Of a DNA stretch of 18,071 nt, positions 1 to 7,585 are shown in pieces. The notes beneath the pieces were generated by a model. It did not search any database. It worked only from the letters and a program-made list of their open reading frames with translations, and was not told the origin of the DNA. Every line of letters begins with the position of its first letter. Position 1 is the stretch's first letter. The position numbers and the translations under genes were made by a program. The stretch covers positions 1-18,071 of the forward strand of contig MDVS01000138.1 in assembly GCA_001940645.1 (NCBI GenBank), given 5' to 3'. The DNA is from Candidatus Heimdallarchaeota archaeon LC_3. Its GTDB lineage: Archaea; Asgardarchaeota; Heimdallarchaeia; Hodarchaeales; LC-3.

Positions 1-1
1 T

Positions 2-301
2 AAACGTTGGAGTGATCATTGGGAGGTAGAAAACCTTCATGCGAAAGTAAAAAAGTTCTTTGGGTTTGAAGATTGCTATTCTGGGAAGGAGGACTTTAAT
101 TTATGTTATTGGGAATTAAGTTATTTTTTATATTATTTATTCCGGTTATATCAAGAACAATTACGAAAAAAAGGAATAGATTATACCCTTTTGAAACTTT
201 GGGAATGTTATTGTACTGATTATGATATTTCTAAGGCTAAAAAACATTTTTATTCAAAATCAAAAATGAAATCGTTTAAAAAGAGGATATTAGCAGGATG
301 A
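2..301 (+). mobile_element. DDE transposase, C-terminal part (cut by left window edge)
   Basis: An open frame of 99 codons enters from the left edge and ends at TGA 299-301. Near its start it reads RWSDHWEVENLHAKVKKFFG, followed by FEDC and then a helix-rich stretch ending in basic residues. A W-x3-W-x-V-E helix, then a Lys about seven residues on, then 'FGFED', is what surrounds the third catalytic acid (Glu) in many DDE transposases, where 'RW.IE...K..LGLEDY' is typical. E10 of the visible part would be that residue. The first two Asp of the triad lie outside the window. The family cannot be named. It differs from the transposase at the right edge. I see no terminal inverted repeat in the AT-rich 300-426 stretch, since the partner end is missing. 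Confidence 0.6.
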
Positions 302-426
302 TGTAAAATCTATGTTAATTAATATTTCATTTTATTTTTAATTTTTAATAAAAAACAAAAGTTCTTTTGGAATGGAATAAAAGAATTATAAAAAATTATA
401 TTTTCTGAGTTCACGTATTAAAACTT

Positions 427-735
427 TCAATCCTTCAGAGACACACCGTTTCCTATTATTTCGTAAATTTTTTTTATGTCAAGATTTTCGTTTACTATTT
501 CAGCTAAAAGATTATACCCTTTGTTTTTTATATCAGAGTAATTATACGTTTTTCCGTTTTTTAAATTGTTTTTTCTCCTAAAATAGTCTAAAAAATCTTT
601 TTTTAGTTCAAAATTTTCAAATAGTCCATGAATATAGGTACCCCAGATTGTTCCCTGAGATTTAATTGCTCCTTCAACTCGAAATTGATTGTTTTCATCC
701 ATTATTCGAAGTAAACCAAAACTATAAATAAAATT
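427..735 (-). pseudogene. cobQ: Cobyric acid synthase, C-terminal relic
   Basis: The reading frame contains GTIWGTYIHGLFEN, the highly conserved end of the class I glutamine amidotransferase domain of cobyric acid synthase (CobQ/CbiP; amidates adenosyl-cobyrinic acid diamide in cobalamin synthesis). The His in 'YIHG' corresponds to the catalytic-triad His. A downstream helix (FLDYFRRKN) matches the usual 'fl..lR' tail. Similarity continues upstream of the first Met (700-702) as GLLRI, so this Met is not a true start; the frame closes at TAA 736-738. Only about 100 of the usual roughly 480-500 residues remain: the ATP-binding dethiobiotin-synthetase-like domain and the nucleophile Cys are gone. 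No other cobalamin gene is present, so this is a relic. Confidence 0.75.
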
Positions 736-871
736 TTAGATGATCTTTCTCATTGAATAATTTAATTAAAAATTTATATTTTTATTCAACTAAAATAATG
801 AATTTCCGTAATATAATCTCTTTTTAATATCTCAACTTATCGATAATCATAATTTCCATATTATACCTTTA

Positions 872-882
872 TTTTTAAATAT
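872..882 (+). promoter_or_regulatory. Archaeal TATA-like box for the 900 gene
   Basis: TTTTTAAATA is centred about 24 bp upstream of the TTG start at 900, the distance normally seen between a TATA box and the transcription start in archaea. No good ribosome site lies between box and start. This favours a leaderless or nearly leaderless transcript and supports the TTG start. AT-rich background makes chance matches common. Confidence 0.4.
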
Positions 883-899
883 TAAAGAGTTAGAAAAAT

Positions 900-2123
900 T
901 TGGATTCTAAATTGGTTGATATCAAAGAATTAAGTATTTTCCAAAGCAATAATGAGTTTTTTAATAAAATTATCTGGTCTTATAATTCTAAGATATATAA
1001 TAACCCTCATCTATTAAGAATTAACGTTATAATTGGTATTTTCTTTAATATAATTATTAATTTAGGTCTTATTCTGTCAATAGCAGGATTTTTAGTAATT
1101 ACTGGAACATTAATTCCATTAGACATCAAAACAACCGGAATTGAAGAGATTTATATAATTACAATGATTTCAATACTTTTTTTCCTTATCTATATTCCTT
1201 ATACTATTATAAAATGGAATGAAAGTATAAAAATTTACTATTTCTTACCTATAGGAATATTAGTTGGCTTAATAGGGATCATTCTCAGTATTCCTAGCGG
1301 GTTTTATATTGGGTATTCAATATTAAAAGATTTATCAAAATCTTCGGAAGATCTAAGTTTATTATTAGATCCTTTTTCAAATTTATATCTTATATTACTT
1401 CTTGTTGGGCTTTTAATTATATTTTTCATTCCTGAAATGAGAAAAAGGCACAGTTATTACATTAAAGTCCAAAAGGAGACAAAAACAATTTTTATTTTGG
1501 GAAAAACTTTGCCATTATTTATATCCTTCATTTTGATGCTTGGATTTTCAATAATTCTTTGGAATTTATCCCCAAATGAGTTTTTTTTAGTCTTCTATTA
1601 TTCATTTCCTACTTATTTATTCGTTAATTATTTCTTTAATTTAATGAAAAAAGAGGTAAAAAATATTGAATTGAACCAATTCTTTAATATTTTAAGGAAA
1701 TTTCGTATTATAGAACAAAAGGAAATTATTGTCAGAATTGATAAAAAATCTAGTCCTATATCAATTTGGATAGCAAATTATAGATTTTTTGAAATTAAAT
1801 TTATAATTTTACTATGCCTAAGTCTTTTTTATCAAACAATTACGTATTTTTTAGCATTTAATGGTAGTTTATTCGATGAAGATTTTTACAATAACTATAT
1901 TGAAATTATTGTTTTTGTTTTTATTCTTTTTATCTTTCCATTATCGGTAATTATTATTTTTATTGCGAATTATATAATTGATCCCGTTTTAATGTATAAA
2001 AAACTACATTTCTTAATATTAGGGAAGGATGTGGAGATAATAACTAAAAAACGTGTTATTATCTTTTTAAGTCTATTTTTACCATTTATACCACAATTAA
2101 TTTTAAAATTAATTCTTGGATAA
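900..2123 (+). CDS. Multi-pass integral membrane protein, unknown function
   Basis: This is an intact 407-residue protein that I do not recognise. It starts at TTG (900-902), supported by the TATA box placed for a leaderless message. Roughly nine hydrophobic spans are visible: residues 42-66, 84-104, 114-141, 162-178, 204-222, 227-247, 298-320, 332-360 and 386-406. Short charged loops separate them, with a longer polar segment at about 249-295 (helix rich in K, E and R) that is probably cytoplasmic. I see no nucleotide-binding, catalytic or transporter signature. It stands alone between two blocks of gene debris, so the neighbours give no clue. The clean frame suggests it is still selected. 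It is similar in size to the 10976-12139 membrane protein, but I saw no convincing alignment between them. Confidence 0.75.
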   Translation: MDSKLVDIKELSIFQSNNEFFNKIIWSYNSKIYNNPHLLRINVIIGIFFNIIINLGLILSIAGFLVITGTLIPLDIKTTGIEEIYIITMISILFFLIYIPYTIIKWNESIKIYYFLPIGILVGLIGIILSIPSGFYIGYSILKDLSKSSEDLSLLLDPFSNLYLILLLVGLLIIFFIPEMRKRHSYYIKVQKETKTIFILGKTLPLFISFILMLGFSIILWNLSPNEFFLVFYYSFPTYLFVNYFFNLMKKEVKNIELNQFFNILRKFRIIEQKEIIVRIDKKSSPISIWIANYRFFEIKFIILLCLSLFYQTITYFLAFNGSLFDEDFYNNYIEIIVFVFILFIFPLSVIIIFIANYIIDPVLMYKKLHFLILGKDVEIITKKRVIIFLSLFLPFIPQLILKLILG

Positions 2124-2327
2124 TAAGATATTCGAAAATTAACAATGAGATACCAGTAAATGAAAAGTCTCCTAATCGGCAAATATGGCTGCAAAGTATC
2201 AAACCTATACAGGAAAGGATGAAACTTTTGTAAGCAATTTAGTTTATGACAATTTTCCAGAATGGGTTAATGAAGATAATTGACTTAGAGAACAGATCGG
2301 AGATCAGATGTTTTTACGATAACTAGG
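2124..2327. other. Degraded sequence without an intact gene
   Basis: No intact gene is visible. Two short overlapping plus-strand readings have protein-like composition: one in-frame from about 2125 to a TAA near 2233 (contains PNRQIWLQSIKPIQERMKLL), and a 32-codon ATG reading at 2185-2283 (contains LVYDNFPEWVNED). Neither can be assigned to a family. They may be coding debris left by the rearrangement that placed the polymerase fragment just downstream, or chance. Confidence 0.3.
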
Positions 2328-2468
2328 TTAGGGATAATTAAAATCATCTGTTTTAAATCTCATTAGTTCAAGAATCTCTTTATTGACTTGATAACTATCG
2401 GTATTACATGAATACTGCAAAATTTCTTTTAAGTACCTTTCTCTTGTTTGGAACTTCTCATTCGGAGA
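2328..2468 (-). pseudogene. C-terminal relic of an unidentified minus-strand protein
   Basis: A 46-codon minus-strand frame ends at TAA 2328-2330 and reads like the charged, helical tail of a soluble protein (RERYLKEIL, then NKEILELMRFKTDDFNYP). It has no start codon context and closes upstream at a stop (2469-2471), exactly where the polymerase frame of the opposite strand begins. The simplest reading is a gene whose 5' part was lost when the polymerase fragment arrived. The parent family is not recognised. Confidence 0.4.
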
Positions 2469-3572
2469 TTAGAATCTCTTAATTTCGATGGACAATATGA
2501 TATTATTGTCCGATTGACTCAAAAATTTCTTTCATTGTACCATCCATATAAAAGTACTATTCTTGAACTACAAGTCCCTTTCGATAAATATAATTTTATC
2601 TATAAATATATTATTAACGAAAAATTGCCCGTAACCTTTTATAATACTGAATTAGCCATTTCTCAATTGTTTTATTTGGAGACAGGATTATTTCCTTACT
2701 GTAAAGCAGAAATAACTATAAAAGAAGGAAAATTAGTTCAGTATGAATTGCAGGACAATATCCATGATATAAATTATGAGTTACCACCCATAAGAGCTTT
2801 AGGAATTGCTTTTAACTATGAATCAACACTCCATCTTTCTACTCCCTTTCGTGCTACGTTTACTCCTATGAATCAAAATATCAATACAATTAAGAAAAAA
2901 GAGTCGTTTACCAATCAAGAATCGTTTACTCTTGATCGTCAACATAGTGAATCCATGTTCATCCAGATGTTGATCCAGATTATTGATGAATATGATCCAG
3001 ATGTTGATCCAGATTATTGATGAATATGATCCAGATGTCATTGTTACATCAGGTGGAGATCGGGAACTAAAGTTTATTGCAAGAAGAGCCACTCAGTTAG
3101 GATTAGGAGGATTATCCTTTAATCGTGACAAGCGAGTTTTCCCCTTTTATCGTACTGCTAAAAGTTCAAAGGAACGAGGTAATTCTTTCATGTCTTATGG
3201 CGGTCACTTCTATAAGGAGACCTCTTTTCATTTGTATGCTGGTCGTCACCATTTTGATATGCGTAACTCCTTTACGTGGTCTGATGGAGGATTCGCAGGG
3301 ATCGTTGAGTTAGCACGATTATCCTGTATGACTCCCCAATCCTGCTGTCGAGGATCAATAGGGACTTTGCTTACTGGTATGCAAATCCTTGAAGCACTAC
3401 AAAGTGACATCTTGATACCTGGAAAAAAAGCAGGAGTGGAAAATTTCCGAACAGGAACTTCGTTGCTTAATGCTGATCGTGGAGGGTTTATTGTCTCTCC
3501 AAGTGTTGGACTACACTTCAACGTGCTGGAAGTAGATTTCTTATCCATGTTTCCTACTATCATTATCAGATT
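2448..3572 (+). pseudogene. Family-B DNA polymerase fragment, frameshifted and truncated
   Basis: Two overlapping frames (2448-3020 and 2983-3585) join into one polymerase-like protein when a 34-bp tandem duplication at 2967-3034 is collapsed. After the join, EYDPDVIVTSGGDREL matches the exonuclease-domain region of archaeal PolB-like proteins. Then follow the GR-HH-D segment, 'ELARLS', the Lys-rich 'ILIPGKK', 'LLNADRGGFIVSP', and EVDFLSMFPTII, which is palm motif A (DxxSLYPSII) with its catalytic Asp. The usual Exo I DxE is not seen: the expected place reads LGIAFNYES, so the proofreading domain looks inactive. Homology stops right after motif A (about 3570). Motif B (KxxxNxxYG) and motif C (DTD) are missing, and the N-terminus has no convincing start. 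GC is clearly higher than in the flanks, pointing to transfer. It is non-functional as it stands. Confidence 0.8.
2967..3034. repeat. Exact 34-bp tandem duplication (2 copies) inside the polymerase
   Basis: Positions 2967-3000 and 3001-3034 are identical; each begins ATGTTGATCCAG and ends TATGATCCAG. Because 34 is not a multiple of three, the second copy shifts the frame by one base. Removing one copy puts the upstream frame (ending ...QIIDEYDPDV) in phase with IVTSGGDREL. Perfect identity of the copies suggests a recent slippage event. A 6-bp ATCCAG direct repeat at the borders could have promoted it. Confidence 0.9.
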
Positions 3573-3657
3573 GTGTTCCCGATGAAATACCCATACTCAT
3601 AGAATATAGACTTAAAATTAGAACTAAAATAACTAAAAGATTAATTATTCGTTTCAT
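3570..3657 (-). pseudogene. Secreted protein gene stub (signal peptide only), cut off by polymerase fragment
   Basis: ATG at 3657-3655 is preceded on the minus strand by a good AGGTGA ribosome site about 8 nt upstream. It encodes a clear Sec signal peptide: MKRII, then a hydrophobic core (LLVILVLILSL), then small polar residues (SMGISSGTQ). After about 29 codons the frame runs into the antisense of the polymerase, so the native protein is missing. The start lies 27 bp downstream of the stop of the preceding secreted beta-protein gene (3684-3686), so the two were probably one operon. The remaining frame to 3541 is antisense and not meaningful. Confidence 0.65.
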
Positions 3658-3683
3658 CAAGGATTTCACCTGAAAATTAATTA

Positions 3684-4654
3684 TTAGACACCAATTAAGG
3701 AATAATATAATGTGGTGGTGTACATAGTATCTAGTTCCATGCTTGGATGCCACCATGACCGGATATCAAGGACCAAAACAGTTCCTATCTCACTGGACAT
3801 TGCTGTTCCTGAAAAAAATATGTCTGAATAATTATAGACGAAAGAATTGTTTACTGTGAGTACATCATTATTAGTATTAACATCGGGAGAATTAAGAGCA
3901 AAGAGATTATCAATACGCAGCCATAATTCCCAATCAGTATTGGATAATATTGTTATTGTCCCTAATCCTTCTTGTGGAAGAATACCAGAATTATTACTAC
4001 TTAGATCACTAAAACGATAATTAGATTCTGAAAGTGATAGTTGGAGAACAGTGTTCATCGTTAATGTCTGGGATTCTTTGAGAAAAGCATTAGCATCATC
4101 ATACGTGACTTTAGCAGTTGCATGCCAATTCCCCGCATTTGCCATTGTAGAAACAGTAAAATTGATCATAAATTCAAAGGTCAATAATTCACCAGTATTA
4201 CCTCCTGGGTCATTATAACCAGACGTATTCCACATTGTTGAAGATCCCTTATCAAAAATCCAGGTATCAGAGACTTCAGTCCAAGACCATTTGACCATAT
4301 AATGACCATCAATAGTAGTTAAGGGAGAAGAATAGTTGGTAGCATACAAAGAAAAATCATAGAGAAAGATTTCAATAGTTGCTATTGAACTAAGATCTAA
4401 AGATATCCCGAACATTTGACCTGAGACATTAAAACTCAAAGAATGAGTTGTGGAAGTATCAGGATACAAATTTGTAGATATAGAGTTATTTATTTCGAGT
4501 AAAATCTCGTCCGTGGCTGTTGTACTGGTAATTACCGTAATAGGTGATTCGTCAGCATAGGTAGCACGGAAAACATGCCAGACTTAATAACCCAATGAAG
4601 ATTTCTTGATCCGTAAGTATCCACAGCCATATTTATAGGTGTAAAAGATTACAT
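3684..4654 (-). pseudogene. Secreted/surface beta-rich protein, N-terminally broken and frameshifted
   Basis: The main frame is open from 4583 down to TAA at 3684-3686 (about 300 codons). It encodes an extracellular-type sequence rich in Ser, Thr, Asn and aromatics, with alternating hydrophobic strands and many N-x-S/T sites, ending in TMYTTTLYYSLIGV, a typical last strand of Ig-like or beta-sandwich surface domains. No ATG start with a ribosome site exists in this frame; the first usable codon is a TTG at 4469-4467, well inside coding-like sequence. Upstream of the in-frame stop 4584-4586, another frame (about 4654-4585, containing MAVDTYGSRNLHWVIKSG) continues the protein-like sequence, implying a one-base indel near 4585. 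No signal peptide remains. Its GC is higher than that of neighbouring membrane genes. Confidence 0.55.
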
Positions 4655-4689
4655 ATTATAATTTCAAAGTATCAATGAAAATTAAGTTT

Positions 4690-5340
4690 TCAACTTTTTT
4701 TTTTAAAAATCAGATAAACAATAAAAATCACAGGTAAAGTCCATATCAGATTTCCGCCAATGATAATTGCAATCCAGATTAATACTTGATTAGGATCTTC
4801 TCGATATAGATCTCCCACTACAAAATACGTTCCGTTCCCCATGAATGATCGCATTTCCAAAAAATCTCCTGAGCGTGTAGTTGAAACATAAAACAATCCT
4901 GTTGAGTTAATAAAAGCGAATTTAGCAGTATAATCTAAAACTCCACTTATTATAGATGTATAAACATACCAAGAAAGAAATTCTGATGTATTTATAGAAA
5001 AAATTAAACTAGCAATTTCTAATTCGGGAGAAATCAGCGTAGAATTAATATCAGAAGTAAATAAAATGTCCAAATAAACATCCGACGTTGAAGTTATAGC
5101 TATAGAAAGAATGGGATATAAGCTGATTGGAGTTAATGCAATTGAAGGATTTAAAGAATTTAAAAGTAATTCGTAACTCCCATTAGTTATTACAGAGTTT
5201 TGCGATATTTTTGTATAATTATTGATGAATTTTTTTGAAGATGAATCTTTACTAGCAGTGGAATGAACCGATGAAGGAAAATAACTAAATAATAGAATAG
5301 TTAAAAAAAAGTAAAAGGATTTTTTTTTTCTTTCCATCAA
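4690..5340 (-). CDS. Membrane-anchored ectodomain protein (signal peptide + C-terminal TM)
   Basis: This is an intact 216-residue protein of type I topology. Residues 1-28 form a signal peptide (MMERKKK, a hydrophobic core, then SSVHST). Residues 30-180 are an extracellular, Ser/Thr/Asn/Ile-rich beta-type domain with several N-x-S/T sites. Residues 186-211 are a transmembrane helix with an internal Gly-Gly, followed by a FKKKS cytoplasmic tail. The start ATG lies 26 bp after the stop of the upstream gene, with AAGGGA about 13 nt before it, so the two are probably co-transcribed. No family is recognised. As partner of the secreted protein upstream it could be a receptor, anchor or protective factor; this is inference from gene order only. 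Confidence 0.7.
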   Translation of the reverse strand: MMERKKKSFYFFLTILLFSYFPSSVHSTASKDSSSKKFINNYTKISQNSVITNGSYELLLNSLNPSIALTPISLYPILSIAITSTSDVYLDILFTSDINSTLISPELEIASLIFSINTSEFLSWYVYTSIISGVLDYTAKFAFINSTGLFYVSTTRSGDFLEMRSFMGNGTYFVVGDLYREDPNQVLIWIAIIIGGNLIWTLPVIFIVYLIFKKKS

Positions 5341-5366
5341 ATGATAATTATCCCTTAGAATTCTAT

Positions 5367-6329
5367 TTAGTGGTGGTTATGCCAGTCTAAAACATATGGA
5401 ATCCACCAACCTGGCATAAATGCATTCCACCAACCACCAATTATGGGGTTAGGTTCAACTCCTTTTGCAGCAGAAACGCCTGGACGGGGTATGTTCTGCT
5501 GAGCAAAAGACCATTGTTGATTAGGATTATTCCCATCACCATTTTGTGGATTTAAAAATCCATGGATTCGTAACGCTTCTCTTGGCCAGCAACCATAAGA
5601 TCCAACTGGATCTTCTTTAGTCCAATCCCTTGGATAATCTGGATTTTGCGTAAAATAAGTAGCATAGTCAGGAGTCGCACGGAAACCTAAGGAAATTGCA
5701 TAATTCTTAGCATTTGTGTAGCTAGAAAACCAGGTAGGGGACGTCCATTGAGGTGTGGGATGATGGTTAAAAAATCCGCCTCCACAACGGCACCAAGCAC
5801 CTTCCCACCATTGGCAAACACCATTCCCTTCGGATGTTACTTTACCTTTAATGTTTTGCAATTCACTTGAAGATTCCATACTTGAATACTTTTCCCCTAA
5901 AGGTCTTAAAAGCTCTTCTAGATCATCATCTTTAATTTTATGAAATAATTGATCCCAAGGAGAAATATCTAAATCAAGCTCAAAAAGATTGTTATTTGAT
6001 AAAGCTGTATCAGTAGACAATTTAACAGCACTATCCAGTCTAGTAACAAGAATATATTCATCTTCTGAAACTATTTTATTTATTTTATCCAAATCGTATC
6101 CATATGGTAAATCTTCACTATTTAATATCGAGTAAGGTTCAATTTGCATTGCCAATTCTAAAAGATCAACCAATTCTTCATTTGAAAGTTCTCTATCCAA
6201 ATCTGTAATTGATTGAGTATAAGTCAATGTTGAACTTGAATTAAGCAATAAACTCAATGAAAGCAGACCTAAAAGAAAACTCGACATTATAAAACCAAAT
6301 TTCTTAGATTTTAAATTACTGTTAATCAT
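5367..6329 (-). CDS. Secreted Cys/Trp/His-rich protein with pro-region, unknown
   Basis: This intact 320-residue protein starts at an ATG with GGGGT five nt upstream and a TATA box 22 bp upstream. Residues 1-40 are a Sec signal peptide (KSKKFG, a hydrophobic core, then SSSTLTYTQS). Residues 41-160 are acidic, helical and Leu-rich and look like a pro-region. Residues about 165-320 are very different: a Cys cluster CQWWEGAWCRC, Gly-rich GGGFFNHH, many Trp/Pro/Tyr/Asn, a later Cys in YGCWPREALRIHGF, and a C-terminus ending LDWHNHH. The four Cys could form two disulphides, and the clustered His could bind metal. I do not recognise the fold. The layout (signal, acidic pro-part, compact disulphide-stabilised C-terminus) fits an exported enzyme or antagonistic effector, but no active site can be named. 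It leads a probable operon with the membrane-anchored protein downstream. Confidence 0.75.
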   Translation of the reverse strand: MINSNLKSKKFGFIMSSFLLGLLSLSLLLNSSSTLTYTQSITDLDRELSNEELVDLLELAMQIEPYSILNSEDLPYGYDLDKINKIVSEDEYILVTRLDSAVKLSTDTALSNNNLFELDLDISPWDQLFHKIKDDDLEELLRPLGEKYSSMESSSELQNIKGKVTSEGNGVCQWWEGAWCRCGGGFFNHHPTPQWTSPTWFSSYTNAKNYAISLGFRATPDYATYFTQNPDYPRDWTKEDPVGSYGCWPREALRIHGFLNPQNGDGNNPNQQWSFAQQNIPRPGVSAAKGVEPNPIIGGWWNAFMPGWWIPYVLDWHNHH

Positions 6330-6334
6330 TTTTT

Positions 6335-6356
6335 ACCCCATTTAAGTATTTAAATC
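6335..6356 (-). promoter_or_regulatory. TATA-like box and ribosome site for the secreted-protein operon
   Basis: On the minus strand GATTTAAATAC (6346-6356) lies about 22 bp before the ATG at 6329, followed by TGGGGT (6335-6340) just upstream of the start. This fits an archaeal promoter with a very short leader. The 138-bp gap to the divergent gene at 6480 also holds a TTTATTTATAG box (about 6386-6396, +), which could serve that gene. Confidence 0.45.
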
Positions 6357-6479
6357 TTATAACAATGCTAAGAAGGATCAGGCGATTTATTTATAGACAG
6401 TACTAAAATTCTTTCACTTTATCAAAAAATATCTCTTCCACCTGATTTTTGCTCTAATTACCATAAATTGCAAAAAAAT

Positions 6480-7049
6480 ATGCCATCAATTAATTCAATA
6501 TCAATTGTTTTTTCGCATGATAATAGAAAATTACTTTATCAAGGTAATTACACTGCACCAGCCCAAATAGGTCCTACAGGTCCTACTGAACGATTTTTTA
6601 ATGATAAATGGGTATTTGGTGATGTAAAATATGAGATAATAATCGATGAAGGATATTCTATTGAAGAATTAGTTGTTAGGATTAAAGACAAAAATGATCC
6701 ATTTCAATCCTTTCCAATTTATTCAATATTTCCAATTTTGATTACAAATTCAAAGATTTTTGAAATTACTGAAAATAAGGATATAATATCCAAAGAATAT
6801 TTCCTTTATTTAATGGCTCCTTCTGATTCTAAAAATTTACCATTGACTACACAAAGGTTCCTATATGTTCCTATTCTTATTATAAATTACGAAGGATTAC
6901 AACAAGCCATTGATTTCTTGAAAAAAATTAGTGATGATATTGGGGAAATGGTTAAGAATTTATCTCAAAATAATCAGGGTCTCTTAAAACTCGAATGGGA
7001 AGAATATAAGAAGATGAAATTGGTATATAAAAACTCTCAAAATCAATAA
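6480..7049 (+). CDS. Hypothetical soluble protein
   Basis: This is a 189-residue protein from ATG 6480. An in-frame TTG at 6468 would add four residues; neither has a strong ribosome site, and ATG is preferred. There is no signal peptide or membrane span. Residues 1-140 look like a mixed or all-beta domain: strands with alternating hydrophobics, a Gly/Pro loop (IGPTGPTERFF) near residues 32-42, a DKWVFGDVKYEI segment near 43-55, and a DEGYSIEELVVRIKDK stretch. Residues 145-189 form a charged amphipathic helix (QQAIDFLKKISDDIGEM, then LKLEWEEYKKMKL), possibly a short coiled coil. Family unknown. It is first in a same-strand run of genes, all others membrane proteins, so a cytoplasmic partner role is possible but unproven. 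Confidence 0.65.
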   Translation: MPSINSISIVFSHDNRKLLYQGNYTAPAQIGPTGPTERFFNDKWVFGDVKYEIIIDEGYSIEELVVRIKDKNDPFQSFPIYSIFPILITNSKIFEITENKDIISKEYFLYLMAPSDSKNLPLTTQRFLYVPILIINYEGLQQAIDFLKKISDDIGEMVKNLSQNNQGLLKLEWEEYKKMKLVYKNSQNQ

Positions 7050-7168
7050 GAAATTTGAAAAGGGTGATTAAAAGAAAATTTTGACATAAGTACCACTTAT
7101 AGAGAAAAAAATTTTGAATTGTAATATTTAGTTTCTTCAAATAAGTAAAAATTATTAAAATATAAAAA

Positions 7169-7585
7169 TTGGATATCTCTATGTTATTTGAATCGGGATT
7201 TGACTCTGTAATCATATTTAATTCATTCATCGTTGTATATTTAATCATTCAAATAATTTTTGTAATTAAATTTCAATTTTTAGATGAATTTGGTCAAAAT
7301 TATTTTTTGAATTTGATCGCTACATTTTTTGTATTGCTATTTTATAATGCTCTTAGTTTAGTATTATTTTCTAATTTTATAAACCTACAATTCACTTCTG
7401 GATTTATTTTAAGCATCCTAATTATAGTCTTTCTAATTTTCGCATATATAGTTATAAAAAATGAAATATATCCAATTGAAGTCATTTCAGATAATCTAAA
7501 ATACACACTTCCACTCGATAGCACTGGTATAGCGTACTTTAGAAACATAATTCCAATTAGTAATTTTTACTTAATCATTTCTTAG
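7169..7585 (+). CDS. Small multi-pass membrane protein, unknown
   Basis: A 138-residue hydrophobic protein starting at TTG 7169, or at ATG 7181 four codons later. There are about three strong transmembrane segments: residues 14-34, 46-72 and 76-96. A short polar stretch follows (KNEIYPIEVISDN, then LPLDSTGIAYFRN) and a final hydrophobic tail (IPISNFYLIIS). TATA-like AT-rich sequence precedes the start (ATTAAAATATAAAA, about 7153-7166), but it is too close to count as firm evidence. No family is recognised. The abrupt hydrophobic end, just before a 345-bp stretch without genes, leaves open that it is truncated. Confidence 0.55.
   Translation: MDISMLFESGFDSVIIFNSFIVVYLIIQIIFVIKFQFLDEFGQNYFLNLIATFFVLLFYNALSLVLFSNFINLQFTSGFILSILIIVFLIFAYIVIKNEIYPIEVISDNLKYTLPLDSTGIAYFRNIIPISNFYLIIS

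Noticed and set aside
1970..2194. Minus-strand frame over the end of the 900-2123 gene
   Set aside because: Antisense of a convincing membrane protein; no ribosome site and no protein-like pattern of its own.
2823..3092. Minus-strand frame across the 34-bp duplication
   Set aside because: Antisense of the polymerase; the plus strand has clear homology.
3246..3563. Minus-strand frame inside the polymerase
   Set aside because: Antisense shadow of DNA polymerase motifs, including motif A.
6952..7548. Minus-strand frames opposite the 6480 and 7169 genes
   Set aside because: Antisense shadows without ribosome sites or coherent domains.
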